Below the pieces are notes generated by a model. That model was not told where the DNA came from. It worked only from the letters and a program-made list of their open reading frames with translations, and did no database searches. A stretch of DNA of 64,000 nucleotides from the NCBI RefSeq assembly GCF_002860255.1, contig NZ_PGVE01000107.1:109977-173976 (forward strand), written 5' to 3'. Source of the stretch: Neobacillus cucumis. GTDB taxonomy: Bacteria; Bacillota; Bacilli; Bacillales; Cytobacillaceae. The translations under genes were made by a program, and so were the position numbers. How positions within the stretch are numbered: the stretch's first letter is position 1; each line of letters begins with the position of its first letter. Below, one piece after another: positions 25,122-33,223 of this stretch.

Positions 25122-27272
25122 TTATTCCATCATTGCAGAAGCCACTAAAGGGGCGGATTTTTTACTTTCCTCAAGCCATAAAATACTTGTGACTCCACGC
25201 GGGTAATACTTACTTCCGGCGATTTCACCAGAGATGATTTGATCACTCCAGCTCCATACCGATAATGTTGGATGAGTCAGCCAAGCAACATGTGCTGCAT
25301 CAGCCTCCGCCCCCTTTTCATCCCAATCAAGCCCAAGAATTTCACGGGCAATAAACTGGCTTAAGTAAATCTTGCTTAACCAAGAATTATTGCTTGTGGA
25401 CGAAATCTTCCAGCCGCCATCTTCAAACAAGCAGACACCTTCTGTCAATACGGTTGTTAAGTGCTGCTTCAACACTTGGATGTAAGCTCCAAAACGGCCA
25501 TTAGGATCCAGTGCTTCTTTGTTATTGGTATAGTAAGGGAAAATTAATCCTTCAATGGCAGGGATAATCTTCGAATCGTTTCCTTCCTTAATGACAGCAG
25601 GAATATAACCACCAGGTGTTATATGACCTGCAATCGTGGATGCACATTTCTCCGCTAGTTCTCCAGCCTCTTTCGACAAGTCCGCTAGTCCATTCTCTTT
25701 AAAGATTTTCTCTAATGCCACATAAGATGCCCATGTTTTTCCGGCTAAATAAATATTATTTCTTGCCTGACCTAGCGAAACATCCAAACTATCATACGTC
25801 GTAATCTCTGCACCGCCCATTACGCGGGTGGAGTCAAGACCCATAATGCCATCCCGTTTTTCTGCTTCAGGATGATCGCGATTGATCATGCTATCAAAGC
25901 AGCGAACGAATACATCCAAATTAACCTTTAACCACTCTGCATCACCGGTTTGTTCTACATATACCGATGCACACAATACCCAGTTCACTAGCTGCTCATA
26001 GGTCATATGGGAGAAACAGCCGTCCAAGCCATATAGCTCGTAGGAAGAATAATGCGGACGAGAAATCGTATTGGCAACCCCCATATCATGGGTAAAGCTA
26101 ATACCGCCAGGATATTCCGTTTCATCTCCTGGGAAACGTACTTTATCTTCATAGCTAAACCGGCTGACAAACATGTCCAGCTCGTTCTTCACTGTCCAAG
26201 GGTTCATTTTTAACTCAAAGAAAATTTGGTCAACAGTTAAATCAAAGGTGTTCATCATTCGATATTCACCTTCGTTTACCACCCAGAACGGCTCTCCATC
26301 GACATCAAGCAATTGTGTAGAACCATAATAACTGCGAATGGAGTGTGCCATCATAAACTTTTGATCATCCGATAAATCCGCATCATTGACTAAGCTGTTC
26401 GCTTCTTTGGCGCGAGCCGTGAAGGATGCAAAATTTTCTAGTGCATAAGCTGCCACAGATTCGATATTAGAAAAATATCTTGTGTAATAGTAGGAAGCAT
26501 CTAATCCCGCTGTCACTAATCCTCCGCGATGGAAGCAGACGGCAAATTTATACGTGCGTTTTTGTCCGGCTGGGACATCCATCACCAATGCACCAACAGG
26601 CCCTAACCCGAAGGTCCAGTTTTCTTCAAATGGTGTGGTTAAAATATTTTCTAAACTAAAGTGAAGAGCCGATTTAATTTCAGGATCATTGGACGCGATT
26701 GCTGTTAGTCGGCCTTGACCAATACCAGCAATCCCGTCACAAGTATCATCTAATCGGCGCATTGAACTATATTGATCACTGCCTTGGTAACCAAAAAAGG
26801 CACGGCGGCTATTCGCTCCTTGAGTATTATCAATGGTAAGCTCTGCCCAAACCGCTGGGATTAACGTATTTTTTAGTTCCTCGTCAGATGCCGCAGCCGG
26901 ATCTGGTACAGGTTGAACTTGCGAATAGACGGTAAAAGTTAAATCGCCCGCCTTCCATGAATCGGTTCCTAACTGAAAATTCCGTTCTATTTTTTCCTTT
27001 TCAAAAGGTAAAATGATGCGCGGCTTATCTGGGTTAGGATCCATATTTTCAATATCATAGCGCTTACTTTCATCATCTTCTAGTTCAAAGAATGGAAGTG
27101 CTTCATAGATTCCTTCACGGTCTGCCGATTCCACACCAACATAGACATTTTTTCGTGGTGAACGGCCAAGCTCTAAATCCAAGCCTCCGCCATTTCCATA
27201 AAAGCCAAGAGTGAAGCTTGAAAATGCTCCTATTGGTGAATGATGTGCATTAAAAAACATATTCTTTGTCAA
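25122..27272 (-). CDS. GH52 beta-xylosidase
   Basis: 716 residues, whole-length match to Geobacillus XynB2 (705 residues), beginning MTKNMFFNAHHSPIGAFSSF. The start is a TTG at 27272 with AGGG upstream; it aligns with the family N-terminus, whereas the next ATG would drop the first four residues. Catalytic nucleophile Glu in VVNEGEYRMMN (about residue 336) and acid Asp in TTYDSLDVS (about 500). Cytoplasmic; converts xylobiose and short xylo-oligosaccharides to xylose. Single-gene unit with a promoter and XylR-type operator shared with divergent xylR. Confidence 0.95.
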   Translation of the reverse strand: MTKNMFFNAHHSPIGAFSSFTLGFYGNGGGLDLELGRSPRKNVYVGVESADREGIYEALPFFELEDDESKRYDIENMDPNPDKPRIILPFEKEKIERNFQLGTDSWKAGDLTFTVYSQVQPVPDPAAASDEELKNTLIPAVWAELTIDNTQGANSRRAFFGYQGSDQYSSMRRLDDTCDGIAGIGQGRLTAIASNDPEIKSALHFSLENILTTPFEENWTFGLGPVGALVMDVPAGQKRTYKFAVCFHRGGLVTAGLDASYYYTRYFSNIESVAAYALENFASFTARAKEANSLVNDADLSDDQKFMMAHSIRSYYGSTQLLDVDGEPFWVVNEGEYRMMNTFDLTVDQIFFELKMNPWTVKNELDMFVSRFSYEDKVRFPGDETEYPGGISFTHDMGVANTISRPHYSSYELYGLDGCFSHMTYEQLVNWVLCASVYVEQTGDAEWLKVNLDVFVRCFDSMINRDHPEAEKRDGIMGLDSTRVMGGAEITTYDSLDVSLGQARNNIYLAGKTWASYVALEKIFKENGLADLSKEAGELAEKCASTIAGHITPGGYIPAVIKEGNDSKIIPAIEGLIFPYYTNNKEALDPNGRFGAYIQVLKQHLTTVLTEGVCLFEDGGWKISSTSNNSWLSKIYLSQFIAREILGLDWDEKGAEADAAHVAWLTHPTLSVWSWSDQIISGEIAGSKYYPRGVTSILWLEESKKSAPLVASAMME

Positions 27273-27337
27273 CCTTTTTCCCTACTTTCTTCTATAATAT
27301 TGATTAAAGAATATATAGATTCATAACTTACACTCTC

Positions 27338-27366
27338 ATTATATCATTAATATCTTTGTTTGTATA
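27338..27366 (-). promoter_or_regulatory. GH52 promoter
   Basis: Minus-strand TATAAT at 27338-27343 and TATACA at 27361-27366 with a 17-base spacer; the -35 matches TTGACA at 4 of 6. It is overlapped at the -35 by the XylR-type operator. Confidence 0.65.
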
Positions 27367-27380
27367 TTCAATAAACTAAG
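27354..27380 (+). promoter_or_regulatory. XylR operator between GH52 and xylR
   Basis: 27-nt palindrome with arms CTTTGTTTGT and ATAAACTAAG and 7-base spacer, the same geometry as the xylA and GH10 sites. It can repress GH52 and autoregulate xylR, whose start lies 50 bases to the right. Confidence 0.8.
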
Positions 27381-27429
27381 TTTGTGTTAAAATAGATATA
27401 CAATAACGAACGTGGGGAGATTTTTTACA

Positions 27430-28587
27430 TTGACAACAATTACATGGAACCAACAAGTAGTGAAAAGAAATAACAAATCATTGGTGCTGCAAATGATTAT
27501 GGAAAAGGAACCTATCTCACGTGCAGACATTGCTCAGGTAACCGGATTAAATAAGGGTACCGTTTCATCCATGGTTAATGAATTATTAGAAGAAGATCTT
27601 ATCTATGAATCTGGTCCGGGTGAGTCCAGCGGCGGCCGGCGCCCTGTTCTTCTTCACTTTAATAAGGTGGCAGGCTATGCCATTGGAATTGATATTGGGG
27701 TTAATTATATATTAAGTGTTTTAACAGATTTAAAAGGAAATATTCTCATTGAAAAAAACCAACTGATACAGGATTCCAATTTTTCTGTAGTTAAAGAGCT
27801 CGTAATAGCTGGTATCTGTACCCTTCTTAAGGAAATGCCTAAAAGCAGGTATGGTGCGGTTGGAGTAGGATTAGGTGTAGCCGGAATAGTCGATAAAGAA
27901 GGAATGGTTTTACTTGCACCCAACTTAGGATGGAAATACGTAACATTAAAATCAGGGATTGAGGAAGTATTTAAACTTCCTGTTATCATCGAAAACGAAG
28001 CAAATGCCGGTGCGTATGGAGAAAAACAATCTGGTGCGGGGCAGGATCATGAAAATATTATCTATATTAGCGCTGGAATTGGGATTGGAGTTGGAATCAT
28101 CCTGAATGGGGAATTATATCAAGGAAATAATGGGTATTCCGGGGAATTGGGCCATATGATTATCGAGGTCAATGGCAGGCCTTGCAGCTGTGGGAGCAGA
28201 GGCTGTTGGGAAATGTATGCTTCAGAACATACCCTTTTAAAACTGACAAATAATCCGCAGGCAACGCTTGAATCATTGATTCAACTTGCGGAAGAAAATG
28301 ATAAGGAAACACTTGAGCTGTTTGAGGAAATCGGCTGCTATCTAGGCTATGGCATTAATAACATCATTAATACCTTTAATCCACAGCAAGTCATTATCGG
28401 GAATCGGTTAGCCAAAGCAAAGAAGTGGCTCGAAAAACCAATACGAAGAACGATTGAAAACCATACCTTGTCCTTTCACCAGAACGAAATGGAGGTACGT
28501 TTTTCAGCACTTTCCATTTATTCTTCTGCTTTAGGTGTGGCTGCCTTTGCTGTAGAACACTTTATTAAGGATATTGTAATTAATTAA
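27430..28587 (+). CDS. xylR: Xylose repressor, ROK family
   Basis: 385 residues from a TTG at 27430, preferred because GGGGAGA lies 9 bases upstream; the in-frame GTG at 27412 is part of that ribosome site. N-terminal winged helix-turn-helix (about residues 15-60, SRADIAQVTGLNKGTVSSMV) followed by SSGGRRPVLL, then a ROK domain with GIDIGVNYILSVL and the zinc motif CSCGSRGCWE. Binds palindromic operators and releases them with xylose; Bacillus XylR can also respond to glucose-6-phosphate. Divergent from GH52 and transcribed opposite to the regulon. Confidence 0.95.
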   Translation: MTTITWNQQVVKRNNKSLVLQMIMEKEPISRADIAQVTGLNKGTVSSMVNELLEEDLIYESGPGESSGGRRPVLLHFNKVAGYAIGIDIGVNYILSVLTDLKGNILIEKNQLIQDSNFSVVKELVIAGICTLLKEMPKSRYGAVGVGLGVAGIVDKEGMVLLAPNLGWKYVTLKSGIEEVFKLPVIIENEANAGAYGEKQSGAGQDHENIIYISAGIGIGVGIILNGELYQGNNGYSGELGHMIIEVNGRPCSCGSRGCWEMYASEHTLLKLTNNPQATLESLIQLAEENDKETLELFEEIGCYLGYGINNIINTFNPQQVIIGNRLAKAKKWLEKPIRRTIENHTLSFHQNEMEVRFSALSIYSSALGVAAFAVEHFIKDIVIN

Positions 28588-28644
28588 TAGTCTAGCGGGA
28601 ATTCTAATTTTCTTATTTCTAAAAGAGGGATTTGTTATATTCAA

Positions 28645-28680
28645 ATAAAAACGCTCATTCCATTAGATGAGCGTTTTTAT
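28645..28680. terminator. Bidirectional terminator between xylR and the ROK kinase gene
   Basis: Perfect 12-bp stem AAAAACGCTCAT/ATGAGCGTTTTT with an 8-nt loop and A/T flanks on both sides, placed between converging genes. Confidence 0.85.
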
Positions 28681-28714
28681 TTTATGGTGGGAAACACATA
28701 CATCTATCTTCCTA

Positions 28715-29593
28715 TTATGATGTCACTGGTTTTTCACTTTGTAATGCTTGATAGGCCAACAAGAGCGATCCAGTAATCCCAGCATCGTCTCCCAAGCCTG
28801 GACTAACAATGTAATCAATAAGGTCCGGCAAACATACATAGCCGTTTATTAACTCTGGCAAATATTTATTAATATAAGAAAATACTTGTTTTTGTTTCAT
28901 GACCCCTCCGCCGAGAATAATTTTTTTCGGTGAGAGAATCAAGATATATTGCATCAGTGCTTGGGCGATATAATAGCCTTCCAAATCCCAAACTTCCTCG
29001 CGATCAACTAGGTTAATTCCCTTTTCACCCCAGCGTTCTTCGATTGCAGGTCCTGCAGCAAGGCCTTCAAAACAATCATGATGGTACGGACATTTTCCTT
29101 TATAAGTATCTTTTGGATGCCTTCGGACTAAAAGATGACCCATTTCAGGGTGTGAAAGTCCTTGAAGCAAATTTCCCTGCACGATGGCTCCTGCTCCTAT
29201 TCCAGTGCCAATGGTGATATATAAACAACTATCCAAGCCTTTAGCTGCCCCAAATGTGACCTCTCCTAAGGCTGCGGCATTCACATCTGTATTAAAACCA
29301 ACTGGAACGGAAAAGTTATCTTTCATTGTTTGAACAAAGGGGAAGTCCTTCCAAGCCAGTTTAGGTGTGGAGGTAATAGAGCCATAGGTTGGACTTTCAG
29401 TATTTACATCAATAGGTCCAAAAGAACCAATTCCGACCGCTTGTATGGGATATTTCTTAAAGAAAGTAATAACACTTCCCATCGTTTCTTCAGGTACAGT
29501 GGTAGGAATTTGAATTCGCTCGATAATCCGTCCAGATTCATCCCCTACTGCACATACAAACTTTGTACCTCCTGCTTCAATTGCACCTAACAT
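28715..29593 (-). CDS. ROK-family sugar kinase (fructokinase-like)
   Basis: 292 residues with the ROK kinase layout: N-terminal AIEAGGTKFVCAVGD, the catalytic Asp in FNTDVNAAALGE (about residue 100), ITIGTGIGAGAIV, and the zinc-binding HPEMGHLLVRRH...CPYHHDCFEGLAAGPA block (about 145-180). No DNA-binding domain, so an enzyme rather than a regulator. Similar to GmuE/ScrK fructokinases; fructose or mannose is the likely substrate. It converges on xylR and is probably separate from the xylan regulon: no operator is seen upstream. Confidence 0.9.
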   Translation of the reverse strand: MLGAIEAGGTKFVCAVGDESGRIIERIQIPTTVPEETMGSVITFFKKYPIQAVGIGSFGPIDVNTESPTYGSITSTPKLAWKDFPFVQTMKDNFSVPVGFNTDVNAAALGEVTFGAAKGLDSCLYITIGTGIGAGAIVQGNLLQGLSHPEMGHLLVRRHPKDTYKGKCPYHHDCFEGLAAGPAIEERWGEKGINLVDREEVWDLEGYYIAQALMQYILILSPKKIILGGGVMKQKQVFSYINKYLPELINGYVCLPDLIDYIVSPGLGDDAGITGSLLLAYQALQSEKPVTS

Positions 29594-29631
29594 TCATATT
29601 TCCTCCCTATCATCGTATTAATTAACGGTTA

Positions 29632-29800
29632 TTACTTCAAATTTGTCCCATCGATGGCATGAAAAACACCTAAAATTTCAACCGTATAATTTTTAATAAT
29701 GTCCATATCTCCTTCTTCAACGATGGGCATAAATCCTTCTTCTTCTTAAATTTGTACAAGCTCTTGTTGGGAATTCCACATATAGTCGATGACAATATAC
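29632..29800 (-). pseudogene. Remnant of an unrecognised gene (C-terminal end with internal stop)
   Basis: A minus-strand frame ends IKNYTVEILGVFHAIDGTNLK before the stop at 29632-29634. It is interrupted by an in-frame TAA at 29746-29748 and continues upstream as WNSQQELVQI. It reads like the end of a decayed coding sequence, but I do not recognise the family. The remainder of the 29594-29907 gap is AT-rich and holds the promoter of the lactonase gene. Confidence 0.3.
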
Positions 29801-29823
29801 CAACATTATGAGCAGCCCTTATT

Positions 29824-29852
29824 TTGACTAAGCTTTATTTTTAGTTTTTAGT
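29824..29852 (+). promoter_or_regulatory. Possible promoter of the lactonase gene
   Basis: TTGACT and TTTAGT with a 17-base spacer, 56 bases upstream of the ATG at 29908. The -10 matches at 4 of 6 only. Confidence 0.4.
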
Positions 29853-29907
29853 TAAAAATAGGATATTATATAGAGAGAAAATATATTTATTCAAGGAGCA
29901 TAGAAAA

Positions 29908-30963
29908 ATGGCAGAAACGAAATTCAAGGGTTATATTGGAACCTACACAAAAGGAGATAGTAAAGGAGTTTACTCTTTTACATTAGACACAAATGAGGGG
30001 AAAATAGAAGATATTCAAGTGGCAGCAGAACTTGGAAATCCTACATACCTTGCTATCAGCAAAGATAACCGCTTCCTTTACTCTGTTGTAAAAGAAGGGG
30101 ATACGGGAGGTATTGCAGCCTTCTCCATTGGGGATTCAGGCTCACTCACACCAATTAACAGCCAAGTATTAACTGGGGCACCGCCTTGTTATGTTAGTGT
30201 CGACAGCAAGAACCGCATGGTATTTGGTGCTAACTACCATCAAGGGCTGGTTCAATCACATCTGATTAACCAAGAGGACGGATCCGTCTTACCTTATGCT
30301 TCCATTAGAGAGCATGAAGGTTCAGGTCCTGACCCAAGACAAGAAAAGCCTCATACCCACTATTCTGAATTGACGCCTGATGAGAAGTACCTTGCTGTTT
30401 GTGAGTTAGGTATTGATGCTGTTATTACCTATGCCGTGGAGGAAGATGGCACCCTTACCCAAGTGAATCTTTTACCTGTAAAAGCAGGAAGCGGCCCAAG
30501 ACATCTTGTCTTCCATCCAAATAGGGATATAGCTTATGTTATGACAGAATTTAGTTCTGAAGTGATTGTTTTAAACTACAATCCAGAGAATGGAAATTTT
30601 TCTGAAGTACAATATATTTCTACCTTGCCTGAGGATTTTAAAGAAAATAACCAAGGCAGTGCAATCCATATTTCTGCAGATGGCCGTTATGTTTATGCGG
30701 GGAATCGCGGTCATAACAGTATTGCCGTTTTTAGTGTGGATTCGGGTTCTGGTGAGCTTACGTTTGTGGAGCATACTTCGACTGAGGGTGATTGGCCACG
30801 GGATTTTGAGATTGATCCGAGTGGGAAGTTTGTGGTTGCTGCGAATCAGGAGTCTGGTAATGTGGTGTTGTATGCAAGAGACGAGGTTTCTGGTCGATTG
30901 ACGCTGATTACTTCTGATATTACGGTGCCTTATGGGGTTTGTGTGAAGTTCTTGAATTATTAA
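29908..30963 (+). CDS. Lactonase-type seven-bladed beta-propeller protein (6-phosphogluconolactonase family, YkgB-like)
   Basis: 351 residues, start ATG behind AAGGAG. Repeated blade motifs such as PTYLAISKDNRFLYSV, GPRHLVFHPNRDIAYV, AIHISADGRYVYAGNRGHNSIAVFSVD and WPRDFEIDPSGKFVVAANQ mark the Lactonase family (PF10282). Members include YbhE/YkgB 6-phosphogluconolactonase, which hydrolyses 6-phosphogluconolactone, and muconate lactonising enzymes. No signal peptide, so cytoplasmic. A sugar-lactone role fits the neighbouring sugar genes but is not proved by location. The last 200 bases are more GC-rich than the rest of the gene. Confidence 0.85.
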   Translation: MAETKFKGYIGTYTKGDSKGVYSFTLDTNEGKIEDIQVAAELGNPTYLAISKDNRFLYSVVKEGDTGGIAAFSIGDSGSLTPINSQVLTGAPPCYVSVDSKNRMVFGANYHQGLVQSHLINQEDGSVLPYASIREHEGSGPDPRQEKPHTHYSELTPDEKYLAVCELGIDAVITYAVEEDGTLTQVNLLPVKAGSGPRHLVFHPNRDIAYVMTEFSSEVIVLNYNPENGNFSEVQYISTLPEDFKENNQGSAIHISADGRYVYAGNRGHNSIAVFSVDSGSGELTFVEHTSTEGDWPRDFEIDPSGKFVVAANQESGNVVLYARDEVSGRLTLITSDITVPYGVCVKFLNY

Positions 30964-30973
30964 TTTATATTAA

Positions 30974-31025
30974 AAAACAGCTTAACAAAATGGTTTTGAC
31001 CATTTGTTAAGCTGTTTTATTTTTA
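30974..31025 (+). terminator. Terminator after the lactonase gene
   Basis: Arms AAAACAGCTTAACAAAATGG and CCATTTGTTAAGCTGTTTT (one bulged A) with a 6-nt loop, ending in ATTTTTA. Strong intrinsic terminator, also usable from the minus strand. Confidence 0.85.
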
Positions 31026-31109
31026 GTAGCACACTATATACACGCTTCTTTTCGATCAGAATCTATAACAAATGCAGAAATCTTTATAGTTTGTTGGAAA
31101 TTCGGAAAA

Positions 31110-31238
31110 TTAATAACCTACTAGCCTTATGAATTGAGGACTTGACAGGAAATCTCTGATTTCATTGATAGATAGTCCTAAATTTTTTGCCTCAATTATT
31201 AGACCTAGCCATTCCTTATCTAATTCTTTTTCAGTTTC
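31110..31238 (-). pseudogene. SinI-like anti-repressor remnant
   Basis: The minus-strand frame encodes EKELDKEWLGLIIEAKNLG, then LSINEIRDFLSS, then PQFIRLVGY and a stop at 31110. This is the SinI dimerisation motif (LDxEWxxLxxEAKxxxxSxxEIRxFL) that binds and inactivates the biofilm repressor SinR. There is no start codon: a TAA directly precedes the first codon (at 31239-31241) and the next upstream codons contain another stop, although AGGTGA lies about 45 bases further upstream. It is therefore a 5'-truncated or mutated gene, or uses an unknown start. Position next to an exopolysaccharide cluster is telling, because SinR represses eps genes in B. subtilis. The rest of the 30964-31356 gap holds only the terminator and AT-rich sequence. 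Confidence 0.7.
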
Positions 31239-31356
31239 TTATTGTAAATGGTATTTGGTAAAATTAGTTTATTTTTCACCTAATTAAATTTGAGGAATTC
31301 ATATATTTTATATATAATTTTCTTTAAAAAGAACATGTAATGAAAAGGGTGAAGTA

Positions 31357-32226
31357 ATGGTCCATCTGCAATCTAAATTGAAACCACAAAGTCGACGTTC
31401 TTTTTTAAGAAGTACTATGAAATTATTTCTTGGAATAATTTCATCAGGAATAATGGTTGGCACCTATTCTACTGAAATAGAACGATTTTGGTATCAGATA
31501 AAAGAAATTCCTCTTAAGGTAAAAAGACTCCCAAAATCGTTTATAGGATGGAAAATTGTTCATTTTAGTGATGTTCATTTAGGATTTCATTATGGAGTTG
31601 AAGAATTTCAAACGGTTGTCCACTCAATTAATAATATTAACCCAGATATTATCTTCTTTACAGGTGACCTCATTGAATTGGGGAATCGAAATCCCGAAAA
31701 CATAATTCCATTACTAAAAGAGATTAAAACACCGCCTGGAGGAAAATGGGCTGTCATAGGCAATCATGATTACTATTTGAAAGAACAAGTCATAAAAGTT
31801 TTACAAAAGTCAAACTTTATGACTCTGGATAATACTCATCATTTTATTGAGAATCAAGATCAAAAAATTTACATTGCTGGAATAGATGATGTAATGTATG
31901 GGAGTCCAAAAATCGATAAAGCAATTGCAGGTCTATCCGAAAGTGATTGTGTGTTCTTACTGTCACACGAACCAGATATTGCAGATGAAAGCAGCAAGTA
32001 TCCAATAAGTGCACAGTTCTCGGGGCATTCCCATGGGGGACAAGTAAGATTGCCTTTTTGGGGTCCAATCATTAACCAACGATTAGCAACTAAATATATG
32101 GATGGATATTATGAAGTAGGAGTTAATAAACTGCCATTATACGTTAATCGTGGGATTGGTACAACTAATTTACCGATCAGACTTTTTTGCAGACCAGAAA
32201 TCACGGTATTTTACTTAGCTCAATAG
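31357..32226 (+). CDS. Tat-exported calcineurin-like metallophosphoesterase, YkuE type
   Basis: 289 residues. N-terminal twin-arginine signal SRRSFLRS followed by a hydrophobic stretch (about residues 14-41), as in B. subtilis YkuE, a known Tat substrate retained at the cell wall. The metal-binding blocks are in order: HFSDVHLG, FTGDLIE, IGNHDYY, LLSHEPD and FSGHSHGGQ. Hydrolyses a phosphoester, possibly a lipid or wall-derived one, outside the membrane. Single gene; ATG with AAGGGTGAAG upstream and a terminator after it. Marks the border with the polysaccharide cluster on the other strand. Confidence 0.92.
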   Translation: MVHLQSKLKPQSRRSFLRSTMKLFLGIISSGIMVGTYSTEIERFWYQIKEIPLKVKRLPKSFIGWKIVHFSDVHLGFHYGVEEFQTVVHSINNINPDIIFFTGDLIELGNRNPENIIPLLKEIKTPPGGKWAVIGNHDYYLKEQVIKVLQKSNFMTLDNTHHFIENQDQKIYIAGIDDVMYGSPKIDKAIAGLSESDCVFLLSHEPDIADESSKYPISAQFSGHSHGGQVRLPFWGPIINQRLATKYMDGYYEVGVNKLPLYVNRGIGTTNLPIRLFCRPEITVFYLAQ

Positions 32227-32307
32227 TTTTTTGATATAAGACAATCAATTCATTAACTATTTTGTCCTTTTACTTCTATTGGTAAAGAACTGATTAGAAG
32301 AAATAGT

Positions 32308-32341
32308 ACCATCCATACGACTGATGGATGGTGCTTTCTTT
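32308..32341 (+). terminator. Terminator after the phosphoesterase gene
   Basis: Perfect 9-bp stem ACCATCCAT/ATGGATGGT with a 7-nt loop and a T-rich tail GCTTTCTTT. Sits between converging genes. Confidence 0.7.
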
Positions 32342-32375
32342 GGAAACTTATTCTTGTTTCAAAAGTTGCAGTGGA

Positions 32376-33185
32376 TTACTCTATAAGGTTTTTTCTCCAT
32401 TTATAATATAATAGTGTTTTACATATGTTACCGATAAAACTGTTAGAATGATAGATTTTTAGATCGTATCCTCTAACTCCACCAAGCTTCATTTTGAATT
32501 CATTAATTCCTTCACCTTCTTTTCCAGCCACAACACCACCCATATTATACCATTTAAATCCTCTTTGCTTTACAGTTTGTATTTCTTTCCAATGCAAGTA
32601 TTTGTTAGCCCTTCCTACTAATCTCTTTTCGCTAGAGTTACTCTTTGAAAACCGAGCGGATACAGAATACAATCCATATGATTGGCTATTATCTCGGTCT
32701 AACAGCATACAATGGGCAACTAGAATATTATTTTGTTCATCTGAAATAACTGTCATTAATAAAGAATCATTATTTCTAAGTGTAAAAAGCTTTTCTAAAA
32801 CACATTTATCAATATTTTTTTCTTTTGCAAACGAATTAAAAAATCTAGAGAAGTTCAAAAGTTGTTCATCGGTTGCATTTTCATATTCAGAATAAATCAA
32901 TCCATCCTTTTCAGAAGCTTTCCTAATCTCATACTTAATGCTTTTGTTAAAATTATTGTAAATGTCCTGTTCCTCTTTTGATAAATCCAAGATGAAATTG
33001 GGAATGAGAATTTCAAATGAGTTATTTTTTTTATTCTTTTTAACTATAGGTCCATCTAGAGGATTAGTTAAAAGTCGAGTATTGATAATAAGGTCTGCTT
33101 GATTAGCATTAATCTCTTCTAGTTTCCTTTGCCCATAAACTTCTGTTACATTTAAAAGATTCCTTTTATAATTGATCGTTATCAT
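32376..33185 (-). CDS. FemAB-like GNAT acyltransferase
   Basis: 269 residues without signal peptide or membrane segments. The C-terminal half has the FemAB/GNAT-fold pattern: a strand with AHCMLLDRDNSQSYGLYSVSARF, then the LHWKEIQTVKQRGFKWYNMGGV helix-strand and GEGINEFKMKLGG, the hallmark seen in peptidoglycan-bridge and related acyltransferases (lipid II:glycine transferase fold). It would transfer an acyl or aminoacyl group to an amine or hydroxyl. Last gene of the cluster, 38 bases after a second FemAB-like gene. Acceptor unknown; a polysaccharide precursor amino sugar is the contextual guess. Confidence 0.7.
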   Translation of the reverse strand: MITINYKRNLLNVTEVYGQRKLEEINANQADLIINTRLLTNPLDGPIVKKNKKNNSFEILIPNFILDLSKEEQDIYNNFNKSIKYEIRKASEKDGLIYSEYENATDEQLLNFSRFFNSFAKEKNIDKCVLEKLFTLRNNDSLLMTVISDEQNNILVAHCMLLDRDNSQSYGLYSVSARFSKSNSSEKRLVGRANKYLHWKEIQTVKQRGFKWYNMGGVVAGKEGEGINEFKMKLGGVRGYDLKIYHSNSFIGNICKTLLYYKWRKNLIE

Positions 33186-33223
33186 GGTCTTATACTACCT
33201 TCCCACTTTTTGTTAATTTAGAA

